Below are positions 35,722-45,744 of a stretch of 64,000 bases of DNA, piece after piece; the first letter of the stretch is position 1; the number at the start of each line of letters is the position of its first letter. A program made the position numbers and the translations under genes. Source of the stretch: Pomphorhynchus laevis (lineage: Eukaryota > Acanthocephala > Palaeacanthocephala > Echinorhynchida > Pomphorhynchidae); assembly GCA_012934845.2 (NCBI GenBank), contig WNNJ02001949.1, positions 124,001 through 188,000 of the forward strand, given 5' to 3'. The notes beneath the pieces are model-generated. The model was not told where the DNA came from. It ran no database searches and saw only the letters and a program-made list of their open reading frames with translations.

Positions 35722-38700
35722 AATATTATTATCAAATCGAACTCGAGAGCCCATTGAGGCTGCTTTCAAATAAATCGTTAAACAAATCAAATCAAGAATC
35801 GAGTAACATCAGCGATTTTTCTTTTATAGCACAATACAAGGGCTAAGCTTTCGGCGTAAAAGCCTTCTTCAGAGTCTGAAAATAAAACAATACTTGTCAA
35901 ATAATGGGAAATACAATTTCAATCAATGTAGGGTGAAAATACAATGTGATTATATATTAAAAAATAGTAAAGCGAAATGTATTGCTGGGGCACTAAGGTA
36001 TATGGCAATCATGATTAGCATTTAATTGTGTATCGCTCATTAATTGGGCGATCCAATACTTCTCTCTTGCTTTTCTTTGCCAATCATTTTTGAAATCAGA
36101 TTCAACAATTGTTACAGACATTCGGTGTTGCGGGTTATCGATGCAGTGTTGTGCTGCGTCATCTCTATTGCCCCGCTTTGCGCGTATGTAACATCTTATA
36201 TTCATTCGAATATTTAATGCGTTCGATGTCTCTCCCATGTAACAGCATGGGCAGTTTGATGTACGTTAGTTTCTTTATATATAACTGCTATCATCATTAG
36301 AATAAAATTATAAAAAAGTTACTTTGTATAATTTTATTCTGATGATGATATTAGTTAGTTCTCGGAAATTCGATTTCAATAAAAATAATATTCACTCAAT
36401 AATATTTGATCAATAATATTTTTGTATTTTTAATCAATATTTATTGATCAATAACATTTGATCAGTTAATAATTTTTATGAAAACATAACAAATTAATAA
36501 CCAAATTATTCTTTTAAATAATTTAAATATTTACCAATTTAAGCAAATTAAAATATTATAAGAGATAACTTACCGCATACCATCTTTTTAGGGATACACA
36601 TCTGATTTGAGTTACATATAAAATGATTCCGTTTATTACATTCATTTAAGCCCACTATATGAAAATAATTCGAGTATAATTTAAATTGAGATCATATACT
36701 AAACCACAAGCAAGTGGATTTCCATTGAGTTCGCAAAGTTCACAGACTGATGAAGAGTTTAGACAAATAGGATTGCTTGCCTGTTGATTATACTCAAGCG
36801 GACAAACAAATTCATGCTTGTCACATGCTATTAAACAATAAAAAATTTTGAACAAATACATAAGTTGTTGTTCACTTTCCATCAATATTTTTCAAATGAA
36901 TGAAAGCTTCTAAAAATGCTAAAAACATAGTATATAATATATTATAATAACTAGGGTTGCTTAATTGTAGATTAATCATACATTGGTTGTCTGTCAAGCA
37001 GACAATTAAAGTCATGTTTAGCACATTCTATTAAACAGATTTAAAATTTGAAGTGCCTTAAATATTGTATAGTGATATTCGATGAACTAAAAGAACACGA
37101 AGGTAAAAAATATTATTATAGTCAAAAAATATTTCGGTTTAAAGACATTAGTACATGAATTCGAAATTGCATACAATTTCTGACATAAATTTAAAAATTG
37201 CAAATATATAAATCGATAAAAACGCTGGATTTGTGTCTATTTAAGTAACCTAAAAGCTTGTATAAACTATAAAAATAAATGTTGTATATATTAACAAATT
37301 ATATATTTATGATAATTATAATATTTTTCGATAAGAATAATAAAAATAACAAATAATCAACCAAGATATTCAAATAATATAAATCGATTGTTTAGATTAT
37401 TGATTGAACAGAGTCAAATTATAACGCACCGAACAACATAAATATACAGAAAGTAAAGAAAAGGCTCTTGGCAGGGATTGACCACTCCTTAAATAATAAT
37501 AAAATAGGCTCCGATTAAAATCATTTCAATAGAAAATAATAATTGAGAAAGAAATATACAAGAAACATAAAAATAAAAATACATCGATTATTAATTAACA
37601 AACTTGATGTTAATGATGTTATCTAATTTCTTTATTAGAAATTAAGTAACCTTCATTAACCTTTATTAGGTAACCTTCTGAATAAACTCGTGATGATTGA
37701 CTAGAAGAATATGGTATGCTGATAACCTTCTGATTATGATAACCTCCTAATTTTCGAATGTAAATTCGAAAATTTACATTTTGATTAAACTCGTGATGAT
37801 TGACGAGGAAGAATATGGTATACTGATAATCATTGATTAAATAATGCTATTTACTGTTATGATTATCATATGATAAAACGTGTACCTTTAATCCAGCATC
37901 TCTTAGAGTTCATACGATCTCTAAGGCTAAAATATACAAGAAGTGAATTGAGTATCAATAAAATAAAAAATTTAATGTTTAATTATTTAAATTAAAACTC
38001 AAATTTAAATGAAATTAATAATTAAAATCCTTATTTTTGGTAAGAATTAATTAATTTCACATGCTAAAATAATAATTAATTAAGATTATTAAACTTATAT
38101 ACATTATTATATATTATATATTTCCATTAAAATCTATGAAGTTCATCATTTTCTCACCACAAGGAACTGATTTATCTACGCACATCGTTCCAGTTTCACC
38201 AGGTACTGGGCAGGTGAATTCGTGATTGCTATGACATGATCGTTTCTCTAATTAAAGTTACAAAATATTATAATTATAAAATATGGAAAATATTTATTAC
38301 CACAACGATATAAAATATTGCAATTCTGACACACGTGATTATTTGACACACAAGATCTCTTAGAGTTCTTCGGACATGTCAACTCATTTTCCAAACAAAA
38401 TTCTGTAAGATAAAAACAAAATTAGAGTAATTGACTCAAAAATTTTAACATCAAAATACCTCATTATATCTGTATTTTATTTAAATTCCAATTTAAAATA
38501 AACTTAAATATTTGTTTTTGAAACCAATTAAAAAACAAATTTGTTTAAACCAACTTATGATTTGTGTTATTTTTGTACAAATTATTAATTTTTCGTTAAA
38601 TTCATCCGGATCTGAAAATCGATTTGCTTATTTTTATTGTCTAAACTCCCATAAAAATCTAAAAATCTCAAATTTTAAAGATTTTTTTCATAGTGTAGGA

Positions 38701-41691
38701 TTTTTATTTTTAATTTATATTTAGAATACTCACCATAAAAATTTAATTAGTTAATCATAGCAAAATAAAACTTTGCCACTTGGTGAAGAGCTAGAATCTT
38801 ATTATACGCTTGCTATAAAAAATAATAAAAATACTTTAATAAATAATTTCATAAAGAAGTTTAAATTTTTAAATTGCTGTCGGTTAGAAATATGTATTGG
38901 CTTGTCTGACTTTTATTGAATTTTCGTAAAGTATAAAATAACACTTTATTTTGGTAGAGTGTTATCAAAACAACATTTCATTATTACGCTTTATAAAGTG
39001 TTACTAAAATAATAATTAATTTTAAAATATTTTCAAAAATTAATTCAAAATACAAATTCACAATGTAAAAGTTATTTACCAATTATAAATATCATTTTAT
39101 CAATTACACTTCATTATTTAAAATTTACAATTACAGATAGTTTTAATATTCATGATGCCTACCGCGTTTTGATTCTGTAATACATTTGTCATTCCGACAT
39201 AATTTCTCTTCCGGATCTTAATTAACTGAAATAATATTCAATGAACATTAATACATACCACATGCATTTGATTTCGGTACACAGTAATGCGTATTGTCTT
39301 TCCAACATTGAAATTCAGTCTTACTATTGCAAACATTATGTAGCAATTGAGATCGTCCTAAATTTAAATCTGAATGTTTTGTATTTCGATAAAATATAAT
39401 TTGCTAAAAGTCGGAAGAATCAGAATATCACTTCGAAAGTTACAATATTTTAGCGAATTGCAATCTTTTGTTCATTAAATAAATGCTTTAGTTAGATAAT
39501 AGATGACAGATTATCTTTAAACACTACAATCCTGTGCTTAACATTTAGTTTTTAGAATTTTAAGTCGACAAACATAAAATCAAGTTTCAAAAAAAATTAG
39601 AAATTCCAATTCAAATGTACAGCTTACTAATCGATTTGTCAGTATAACGTTGTCCTATCTAAATTCTAATAAATTAAAATGCTTACGACAATGCTGAGGA
39701 AATCGAGTACAAAGTTCGCATGCAATGCTTTTCGATATACATTTTTGTTGGCTTCCGTGAGAGCATATAAACTCATTTTCCGAGCAGATTAGTCCTATTT
39801 AAAAAAATAAACTGTCAAATCATACAAAATTTATATTACCACATGCAAGCGAAGAATTCTTTGGTAAACAATAATTATCGGGAAACGGGCAAGTAAAAAA
39901 CTTTTCATCGTCGCATTGTTCATGGCTACCATGCCTTATTTCTCAAAATAATACCGCAAATGATACCATATAAAGTTTGAAAATTTTTACATAGTATTTT
40001 AATTTAAAATACAACAGTAAACTTATTATTAGAATAATAATTCGCCAATAAATAAAAAAATAAAAGATGATCTAAACATGCCGATAAATCTGAAAATGTC
40101 GAGACTATTTTTTTAATAAAATAAATTTTTTAAAACGAAAAATGGTAGCATTAACTTTATTTTGCAAAGTATTTATGCAATGTTGTTCTGATTAATTTGA
40201 CTGTAATATTCAAATACATACTATTGTTTCTACTATTATTAATAATAAATTTAAAATTTATCCGTTTGGATAAATTTTCAGTTTTAGTTGATAATAGTTA
40301 CCACAAATATTTGCGTTGCATCTAGAACAAGCCAAAGCGACGTCTACACATTCATTGACTGAATTAGATGGGCATGTTATTCTATTTGGTGGACATTCTA
40401 TGAAATGCAAACAAACATTTTTGGAATTACTAAAATCTTTAATAAATTCATACTGCAAGCGTAGATAAAATCAACACACAACTCATTGCATTGTACACCT
40501 TGACATGAATTCTTACCAATTTTACCTGTAAACAATAAAATTATGATTCAAATTTGAATTCTCACTTACATGGAAGGTTTCTTTGAAGCGCTTCATTGCA
40601 AATATTATCAGGATTGAAGCATTTTGTCGCATAGGCAGGTGGGCATGCTTTAAATCCGTTGACACAAGCTGAGAAAAAATAGGAAAATGATATAAACGAT
40701 GTAAATATACGTACTGCATGAAATTGATCCGTTCTGGTCGCATGTCAACAATGCTAAAAAATAATATTAAAAATATTAAAAATAAACCTAAGTGCTATAT
40801 TTTCTATTATAATTTGAATAAATTAACAAATAAATTTTAAATTCAAATTTAAATATTTTACATAATATATATAATTTAATTCGTATATTTCGAATAAAAT
40901 AAATACCCAAAAAATATAAATTCTAATTTAAATAATTTGCATAAATTATTATGGAATATAATAGTTTATCACGGAATATAATATAAAAAATACAATATAA
41001 ATATTTTAATTTGAATATTTATAATATTTATATCATAATATAAATATCATATTTATATAATATGAATCAAATTATATTTTAATAGTAAAATTTATGTGGT
41101 ATATTTTATATTAAAATTTGAATAAATTTATAAATAAATTTAATATTTAAATCTAAATAATTAACCATGCATATTTTTTCCTAAATTGTAGTTCCTTGTG
41201 CTTTTATTTTTAATATTTAATCAGAACTTAAATTTTAGTAAATCTCAAATTATACAGAAATGTATATCTACACCACAGATTCAGCCACCCTAGTGGATAA
41301 AGCGTTGATTCGCGATACAGACGTTCTGAGTTCGAAACCGATCAGCACAAGTGTACGAGTAAACAGATAATAAGGGTCGAAACGTAAAATGTATGTCTGG
41401 GTCAGCAGCTGATGAGACCCACTCAGATTGATTAATAGCGTTCTACTGTACCAAAAATAGAAGCAATACCTGTGAGTATAACATCGTGCCACAATAAGAT
41501 GAGTTTCAGCTCACAAATGCAATCAAGTTAAATATTTATTTATATTTTATCGTATAACTTTATTATCATGCGATATCCACTACAGTTAAAATTATTAAAC
41601 ATAACAACTTACTATTGTCAACATGATTAGTGATTTTATTTTGCAGAGTATGGGAGAAAGCAACTAATATCGCAAATATATTGAACAACAT
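31447..41691 (-). CDS. Type I membrane protein with repeated half-LDLa cysteine modules
   Basis: Seventeen exons (minus): 41691-41613, 40753-40715, 40668-40570, 40525-40454, 40397-40302, 39941-39840, 39794-39687, 39357-39259, 39216-39163, 38402-38301, 38247-38158, 36827-36705, 36654-36574, 34964-34863, 33568-33470, 31938-31684, 31637-31447. They join in one frame to 596 codons; all introns are GT..AG and all phase 1. Residues 1-20 are a signal peptide (MLFNIFAILVAFSHTLQ). About 13 modules follow with the pattern C-x4-5-[FL]-x-C-x5-13-C-[IVL]-x3-5-C, for example CNKRNHFICNSNQMCIPKK. This equals the first half of an LDL-receptor class A repeat. The calcium-binding DxxDCxDxSDE half is missing; several modules end in C-x2-C-x4-8-C instead. 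Exon 16 gives a Ser/Thr-rich stalk, exon 17 one membrane helix (ILLAVFISILLATLLTILTA) and a basic tail. I infer a cell-surface receptor or adhesion protein; no named family fits. Confidence 0.88.
32151..32400 (+). repeat. Worn copy of repeat M
   Basis: It starts CAGCTAACTGAGTATATGCA and continues with AAAATCAATTTT, TGATTGACTAA and TATTATTTATTATC landmarks of the M repeat. It lies in intron 15 of the cysteine-module gene. Confidence 0.65.
32410..32990 (+). mobile_element. Penelope-like element fragment in an intron
   Basis: The plus strand reads NVKLFTAYVSNLFTNVPVH, which is RT motif A of Penelope-like elements (usually FTaDVsNLYTNVPV). Further on it reads RFAANGHDVNFAGAEIIAHE and KSIRQL, the distal part of the GIY-YIG endonuclease. 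Most of the RT between them is gone. It is inserted in intron 15 of the minus-strand gene, opposite to its transcription. Confidence 0.6.
33219..33255 (+). ncRNA. Hammerhead-like terminal hairpin (worn)
   Basis: CTGATGATGATCGCAGTAGT is followed by GGTTGAAATTTGAAAACAAA, then AATAAATATT. It aligns with the motif at 28452 (minus) and 36339 and lies about 230 bases after the Penelope-like fragment of the same strand. Confidence 0.45.
35229..35253 (-). ncRNA. CTGAAGA-hairpin-GAAA motif
   Basis: The minus strand reads CTGAAGA, AGGC-TTTTAC-GCC, then GAAAG: a hammerhead-like core with stem II but A in place of the fourth core base. It is the outer end of the TA-microsatellite unit. Confidence 0.5.
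35312..35337 (+). ncRNA. CTGAAGA-hairpin-GAAA motif
   Basis: Mirror copy of 35229-35253, on the plus strand, across the centre of the inverted repeat. Confidence 0.5.
35848..35872 (-). ncRNA. CTGAAGA-hairpin-GAAA motif
   Basis: Third copy of the same motif, closing the right-hand TA unit on the minus strand; it is followed 120 bases on by a GIY-YIG fragment of the same strand. Confidence 0.5.
35993..36290 (-). mobile_element. Penelope-like GIY-YIG endonuclease fragment
   Basis: The minus strand encodes NCPCCYMGETSNALNIRMN, a zinc-binding C-x2-C running into the second strand of GIY-YIG (YxGET). It continues to RDDAAQHCIDNPQHRMS and ends DWQRKAREKYWIAQLMS, where the catalytic glutamate of the family lies. 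This C-terminal domain cuts target DNA for Penelope-like retroelements. It lies in intron 13 of the cysteine-module gene on the same strand. Confidence 0.75.
36339..36370 (+). ncRNA. Hammerhead-like terminal hairpin (worn)
   Basis: CTGATGATGATATTAGTTAG then TTCTCGGAAATTCG, followed by an A-rich stretch with AATAAAAATAATATT. It belongs to the same series as 28452 and 33219. Confidence 0.45.
37680..37845 (+). repeat. Direct repeat, about 105-bp spacing
   Basis: AAACTCGTGATGATTGAC followed by AGAATATGGTATxCTGATAA occurs at 37683 and 37788. Between them TTTTCGAA and TTCGAAAA form an 8-bp hairpin. It lies in intron 11 of the cysteine-module gene. Confidence 0.75.
41275..41490 (+). mobile_element. 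tRNA-headed SINE with hammerhead-like body
   Basis: 41290-41303 reads TAGTGGATAAAGCG, a D-arm/A-box. 41329-41339 reads AGTTCGAAACC, which fits the B-box GTTCGANNC at the right spacing. The body continues with GAAACGTAAAATGTATGT and CAGCAG-CTGATGA-GACCC, then TAGCGTTCTACTG. The body is shared with the array at 49190 and 49850. Stem I pairs CAGCAG with CTACTG (one mismatch). The element lies in intron 1 of the cysteine-module gene and was presumably spread by a LINE. Confidence 0.7.
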
Positions 41692-41734
41692 TTTGGAATT
41701 TGAATAGAAGCTTTGACGAAAGGTTCAAACATTC

Positions 41735-41747
41735 GCTTATATATAGA
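41735..41747 (-). promoter_or_regulatory. TATA box of the cysteine-module gene
   Basis: The minus strand reads CTATATATAAGCG about 45 bases before the ATG at 41691. A start site 30 bases downstream would leave a leader of only about 15-20 bases. This fits a compact promoter but rests on sequence alone. Confidence 0.55.
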
Positions 41748-41749
41748 CA

Positions 41750-42177
41750 GCGAAATACAATTATATCCATCTGTAGACTTTTTCCATATGTTCATTTATA
41801 AACTGAAAGATTCTGCTGTTATTTGAAAATAGACTGCCTTTAATAGTACTTAATTTTTAAAGATGACATTCCCCATGTCTAGAACTTCATGGTTAGGATA
41901 TAGCGTCTCTTCCTTATTTTAGTAAATAGATGACCTTTACCAGTATTTGAAAAATTTCATGTCAACGATTTTTAGAAATTATATTCAAAAATTGCTTCAA
42001 GAATATTTTCAAGTAATTAAACTTTTTTATATCTTCTAAATATCAATAAATTCTAACTCATTTTCTAAAAATTGTAAACAATTAATGATAGACATTTTAA
42101 TGATATTACAATTAGAACGCTGTATACCGCCTACAGGTTGTTCCTAGGAATTTAAGCTCAAAATTTAAATTTTAGTA
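41750..42177. other. 5' flank of the cysteine-module gene
   Basis: Upstream sequence of the minus-strand gene. Apart from the TATA box noted at 41735 I see nothing distinct. Confidence 0.4.
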
Positions 42178-42750
42178 AAAAAATTAACCCAAATTTATTT
42201 TCATTACCCGAAAATGAGGCCGAGATGAAATTATATATAAATGCTTCTTCTGTGTTTTTATAAAATTTAACATTTCTTAATAAAAAAATAAAACAAAACC
42301 TTTATAAATAAAACCTCTATTTAAAAAAATCGATATTTTAACCCACATCTATTTTCCGTAGCACCTAAAATGGCTGCAAGATATAAAATTATATATAAAA
42401 GTTTCTTCTACTTCATTAATTCTTTTACTTAAATATTTTGTATTATTGCCACACTTGATGCTTTTTTGTTTAATAATTTTTTATAATTTTTTATAATTTA
42501 ATAATTTATATAATTTTTGCTTTTTTGTAATTTTCTGAAGATGATAGATAGTAGAAGCAACCGAAATAATGCGACCATTTTCGGAAAAACCTCTAAACTT
42601 ACGTTATACATTCTTTAAATATAAAAAAATGTATAATAAAATCATTTTATAAAATAACTTTATAGATTTAATATTTTAACCCACATTTGTTTTTCATATC
42701 CTCAAAAAGGGATTCAAGATATAAAATTAAATACGAATACTTTATCAACT
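42178..42750. repeat. Three diverged direct copies of an 80-bp unit
   Basis: Copies near 42180, 42335 and 42668 share TTAACCCACATxTxTTTTC, an AAATGGCTGCAAGATATAAA block and AAATTATATATAAA. The motif CTGAAGATGATAGATAGTAG at 42535 lies between the second and third copies. Confidence 0.6.
42535..42567 (+). ncRNA. Hammerhead-like terminal hairpin (worn)
   Basis: CTGAAGATGATAGATAGTAG then AAGCAACCGAAATAA. The order matches the series at 28452, 33219 and 36339; stem II is weak. Confidence 0.4.
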
Positions 42751-43998
42751 TTATATAATATTATAAAATAATTACTCAAATAATATAAATTGGATTACTA
42801 ATTCATATTTTTAAAATATGAATTATTAGAATTGTTATTATAATTGTTTCTATAATTGTGTCATGAAGCGAATTATTTAAATAAAATTCAAGCGACAATA
42901 CAAGAATAAACTGTTCAATTTCAAATAAATTCTATAGTTTATTTTTGCCACATTAGAATCTGTCGAATTTGCAAATGAATCGTGTACATTCGTTGCAACA
43001 CCAACTAAAATGCAAACAAAGCAAAAGTATTTTAGTCAAGCAATTCATTTTTGTACAATTTCTTAAAAATTCAACTAATTAATTTACAGTATTAGAATAA
43101 ATTTTAAATTTTGATATTATTATAATGTGTAATGTCGTCAACATCGTCATTTTTACAGCTGATAAGTATATTTATATGACATTTCTTTTGTACTTTATGA
43201 AATAATTACTTTAAAGAGTATAAGAATAGAACCAAGACAGTAGTGAGATTTGTCAGCACTTCAAAATGTAGATTTTAACAAGAAAAACTTCAAACTTTAA
43301 TTGGGACATGATATGACCAAATGCAAATAGCATTAAACGTAAATAAAAACATACATTATTTTCAAATGTACTAAAATAGAATTAATAATATTTGAAAATT
43401 ATAATGTTATGTAACAAAAATAATTATTAATTAATATTATTTTATGAATAAAGTAACCAAACACAACAATGTGAATAGTAATTACACAACAATTGATTGA
43501 TATGCATATCGATAATGCTGTATTGATTATGTGGATCGATAATGTATTTAATGTGGATCAATAATCTAGCATTGATTGTAAAATAAAATAAAGGCACAAA
43601 GTTGGTTATAGTAGATCTTTCAATTTTATAAAACATGGACTTAATTTGCAAACAAAACTAATCAAATCAACTAACTGAGTATTATAAAACCGGATTATTA
43701 TCGTCCCTAAAGTAACGGTAGTACATACATCTTCAACTGCATAGTTCAAAGTATGTAATTTTTTAATCAAAATGTTACATTCAAATTCATAAAGTAAATG
43801 AACATATTTTTTACTACCGAAACAGATATACGCATGTTTGCGTTTCTTTCGTACGATTCGGAATAATAAGTGGAACTAATATGAAATTGTATAAAGCACA
43901 TTAATTTTTTATTACTGAATTAAGAATATTAGAAAATGAATGGTGTGATGAAATAAATAGGGTAACAAAAATAATAATTAATTATTAGCATTAGAAAT
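42751..43998. other. AT-rich intergenic DNA
   Basis: No gene is recognised. AACTAACTGAGTATTATAAA at 43668 is a worn M-repeat end. 43495-43570 has repeated ATCGATAATG words. Confidence 0.45.
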
Positions 43999-44389
43999 AA
44001 ATAAGCAAACTGAGTCTACGTATTTTATATTGCAAATTAAAAATAATGCAAAATAAAAGTTAAATAGTTAAATAATAAAATTTTTATTAATAATAAATAA
44101 TTGTTATATGATTTTATATAATTTATATCAAGATGAATTATAAACTGAAATTAGAAATAAAAATCAATTTTTATAAATTGACTAATAAATAACAAACTAT
44201 ATATCAGTATAAGTATTAAAGGTTATCAGGAGGAATTGCTATGCTATCAGGTTTAGGCCCCTGTTCCTCTACCCAACATAGCAGCGGGGCCAAATACATG
44301 CTAATGATTGTATTTCCTCTGATAAAACTATCTAGTATCTTATTCTAATACAAAGTATATTATTTATTATCCATCCATAAAAATTTGCC
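43999..44389 (+). repeat. Repeat M, copy 1 (about 390 bp)
   Basis: It runs from AATAAGCAAACTGAGTCTAC to ATCCATAAAAATTTGC and matches 51501-51896 along its length. Near 44235-44312 it has interleaved complementary words: GCTATG pairs with CATAGC and GGCCCC with GGGGCC, in the order A-B-A'-B' of a pseudoknot. It has no coding capacity. It abuts the end of a Penelope-like RT. Confidence 0.85.
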
Positions 44390-44393
44390 ACTT

Positions 44394-45500
44394 TTAGTAA
44401 CCTAGTTTAAAATATGTATCTATTAAATTATTTAAATGAATTTGAAGAAAGCCAATATCATTACATATTGTTGCAATTCTTAAAATTTCATTATTTAATG
44501 TATTATATTTTATATTATATGGTATGCATGAATGCTCATGTAAAAATATGTTTATTGTAAATTTAAATATGTCATCTTTACGATATAAATTAATAGTAGT
44601 TTTAGCTAATGTTAATTTAATGTTCATATCTAGATATACACCTTCTTTATAATCAATATTGGTTTTGTTAAGAATAAGGCTTTCTGGATAAATTTGTTAA
44701 CTAATTGAATGAACATTATTAGAATTAAATACACATATATCACAAATGTATCAAAACATATATTTCATATATTTATATTTTATATTATATGGTACGCAAG
44801 AATGCTCATGCAAAAATATGTTTCTTGTAAATTTAAATATGTCATCTTTACGATATAAATTAATAGTAGTTTTAGTTAATGTTAATTTAATGTTCATATT
44901 TAAATATACACCTTCTTTATCATGAATATTGGTTCTGTTGAGAAGAAGGCTTTCTGGATAAATGTGCTCACTAATTGAATAAAAATTATTAGAATTAAAT
45001 ACACATATATCATCAATAAATCAAAACATATATTTCATATATTTATATAATTTAGATTTATTTTTTAAACAGTTATAAACCAATTCATATTCTATAAAGC
45101 TTAAAAACAAGTCAGTTATAATTGGGCTAATATTAATACACATCGGAACACCTTTTACTTGTCTAAATATAGATGCCCTTACTTTTAAATAATTTTTATT
45201 TATCAAAATATTTAAGGATTCTATTAATTCAATTTTATCCATATATTTATTTCTTTGATGGTTTAATTTTTGTTAGATAACCGTTTTAGTTATTATAACA
45301 TATATATGTATATCTTTTTCCGAATATAAGATTAATTTATTTTACTAAAGCTTCTTTAATATCTACTAAATCAAGATTTGTATAAAGCGTACAAAAATCG
45401 TATGTATTTATATTTTGAAAATTTATTCCATTTGTCCGTTCTCAAAATTCTTTTGTAGAATTAATACTGAAATAGTGTTTTATACCAGTATTAATTTTGA
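44394..45500 (-). mobile_element. Penelope-like element, RT domain
   Basis: Read on the minus strand: INTYDFCTLYTNLDLVDI (RT motif A, typically FDFSTLYT), FRQVKGVPMCINISPIITDL (motif B region), FIDDICVFNSNN (catalytic YxDD box), then YLNMNIKLT, INLYRKDDIFKF and ILRIATICNDIGF. The order and words are those of Penelope-like RTs. The part from the DDIC box to NIKYN occurs twice in tandem, about 300 bp apart. Several breaks. The GIY-YIG part is not attached; repeat M (43999-44389) stands in its place. Confidence 0.8.
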
Positions 45501-45537
45501 TTATCTTTCAATATTTTTTGAAGTGTGCTTTAATTAT

Positions 45538-45650
45538 TTTAATTTGAATTAATTTAATTTGAATTTATTTGAATTACATTAATTTGAATTTATTTAAATT
45601 TGAATTAATTTGAATTAATTTGAATTAATTTGAATTATTTAAATTTGAAT
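45538..45650. repeat. Minisatellite, 10-bp unit TTGAATTAAT
   Basis: About ten imperfect copies lie head to tail, with variants TTGAATTTAT and TTAAATTTGAA. Confidence 0.9.
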
Positions 45651-45744
45651 CAGCTCATATATCATTTAGTATGCGACTTAACAATCTATTACTTTCGCTT
45701 AGCAATACACACAATATGTGTTTCTCCAAGCAACGTTTGGATAT

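Larger units (their letters stand above)
35160..35872. repeat. Nested inverted repeats with TA microsatellites
   Basis: 35160-35275 and 35287-35402 are inverted copies of each other, meeting at about 35281. Each arm runs from a CTGAAGAAGGC hairpin through CCTTGTATTGTGCTATAAAA to TTCTTGATTTGATTTGTTTA. The right arm continues to a (TA)n at 35465-35502, then the GTGCACGGATGTGC block in inverse order, a second (TA)n at 35634-35718, and another inverted copy to 35872. The unit is the same as at 30330-30690. All of this lies in intron 13 of the cysteine-module gene. Confidence 0.85.

Noticed and set aside
38725-38822. A possible extra exon of the cysteine-module gene between exons 9 and 10 (acceptor TTTTTATAG, donor GTGAGT on the minus strand)
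   Set aside because: Phase 1 reading meets a stop after three codons and it has no cysteine pattern. Exon 9 joins exon 10 in frame without it.
41281-41345. A functional tRNA gene
   Set aside because: A-box and B-box are present, but the acceptor stem does not pair and the anticodon stem is broken, so it is the head of a SINE.
44235-44312. An HDV-like ribozyme in repeat M
   Set aside because: The interleaved pairs suggest a pseudoknot, but there is no room for a P4 helix or for the catalytic cytosine region before the last strand.
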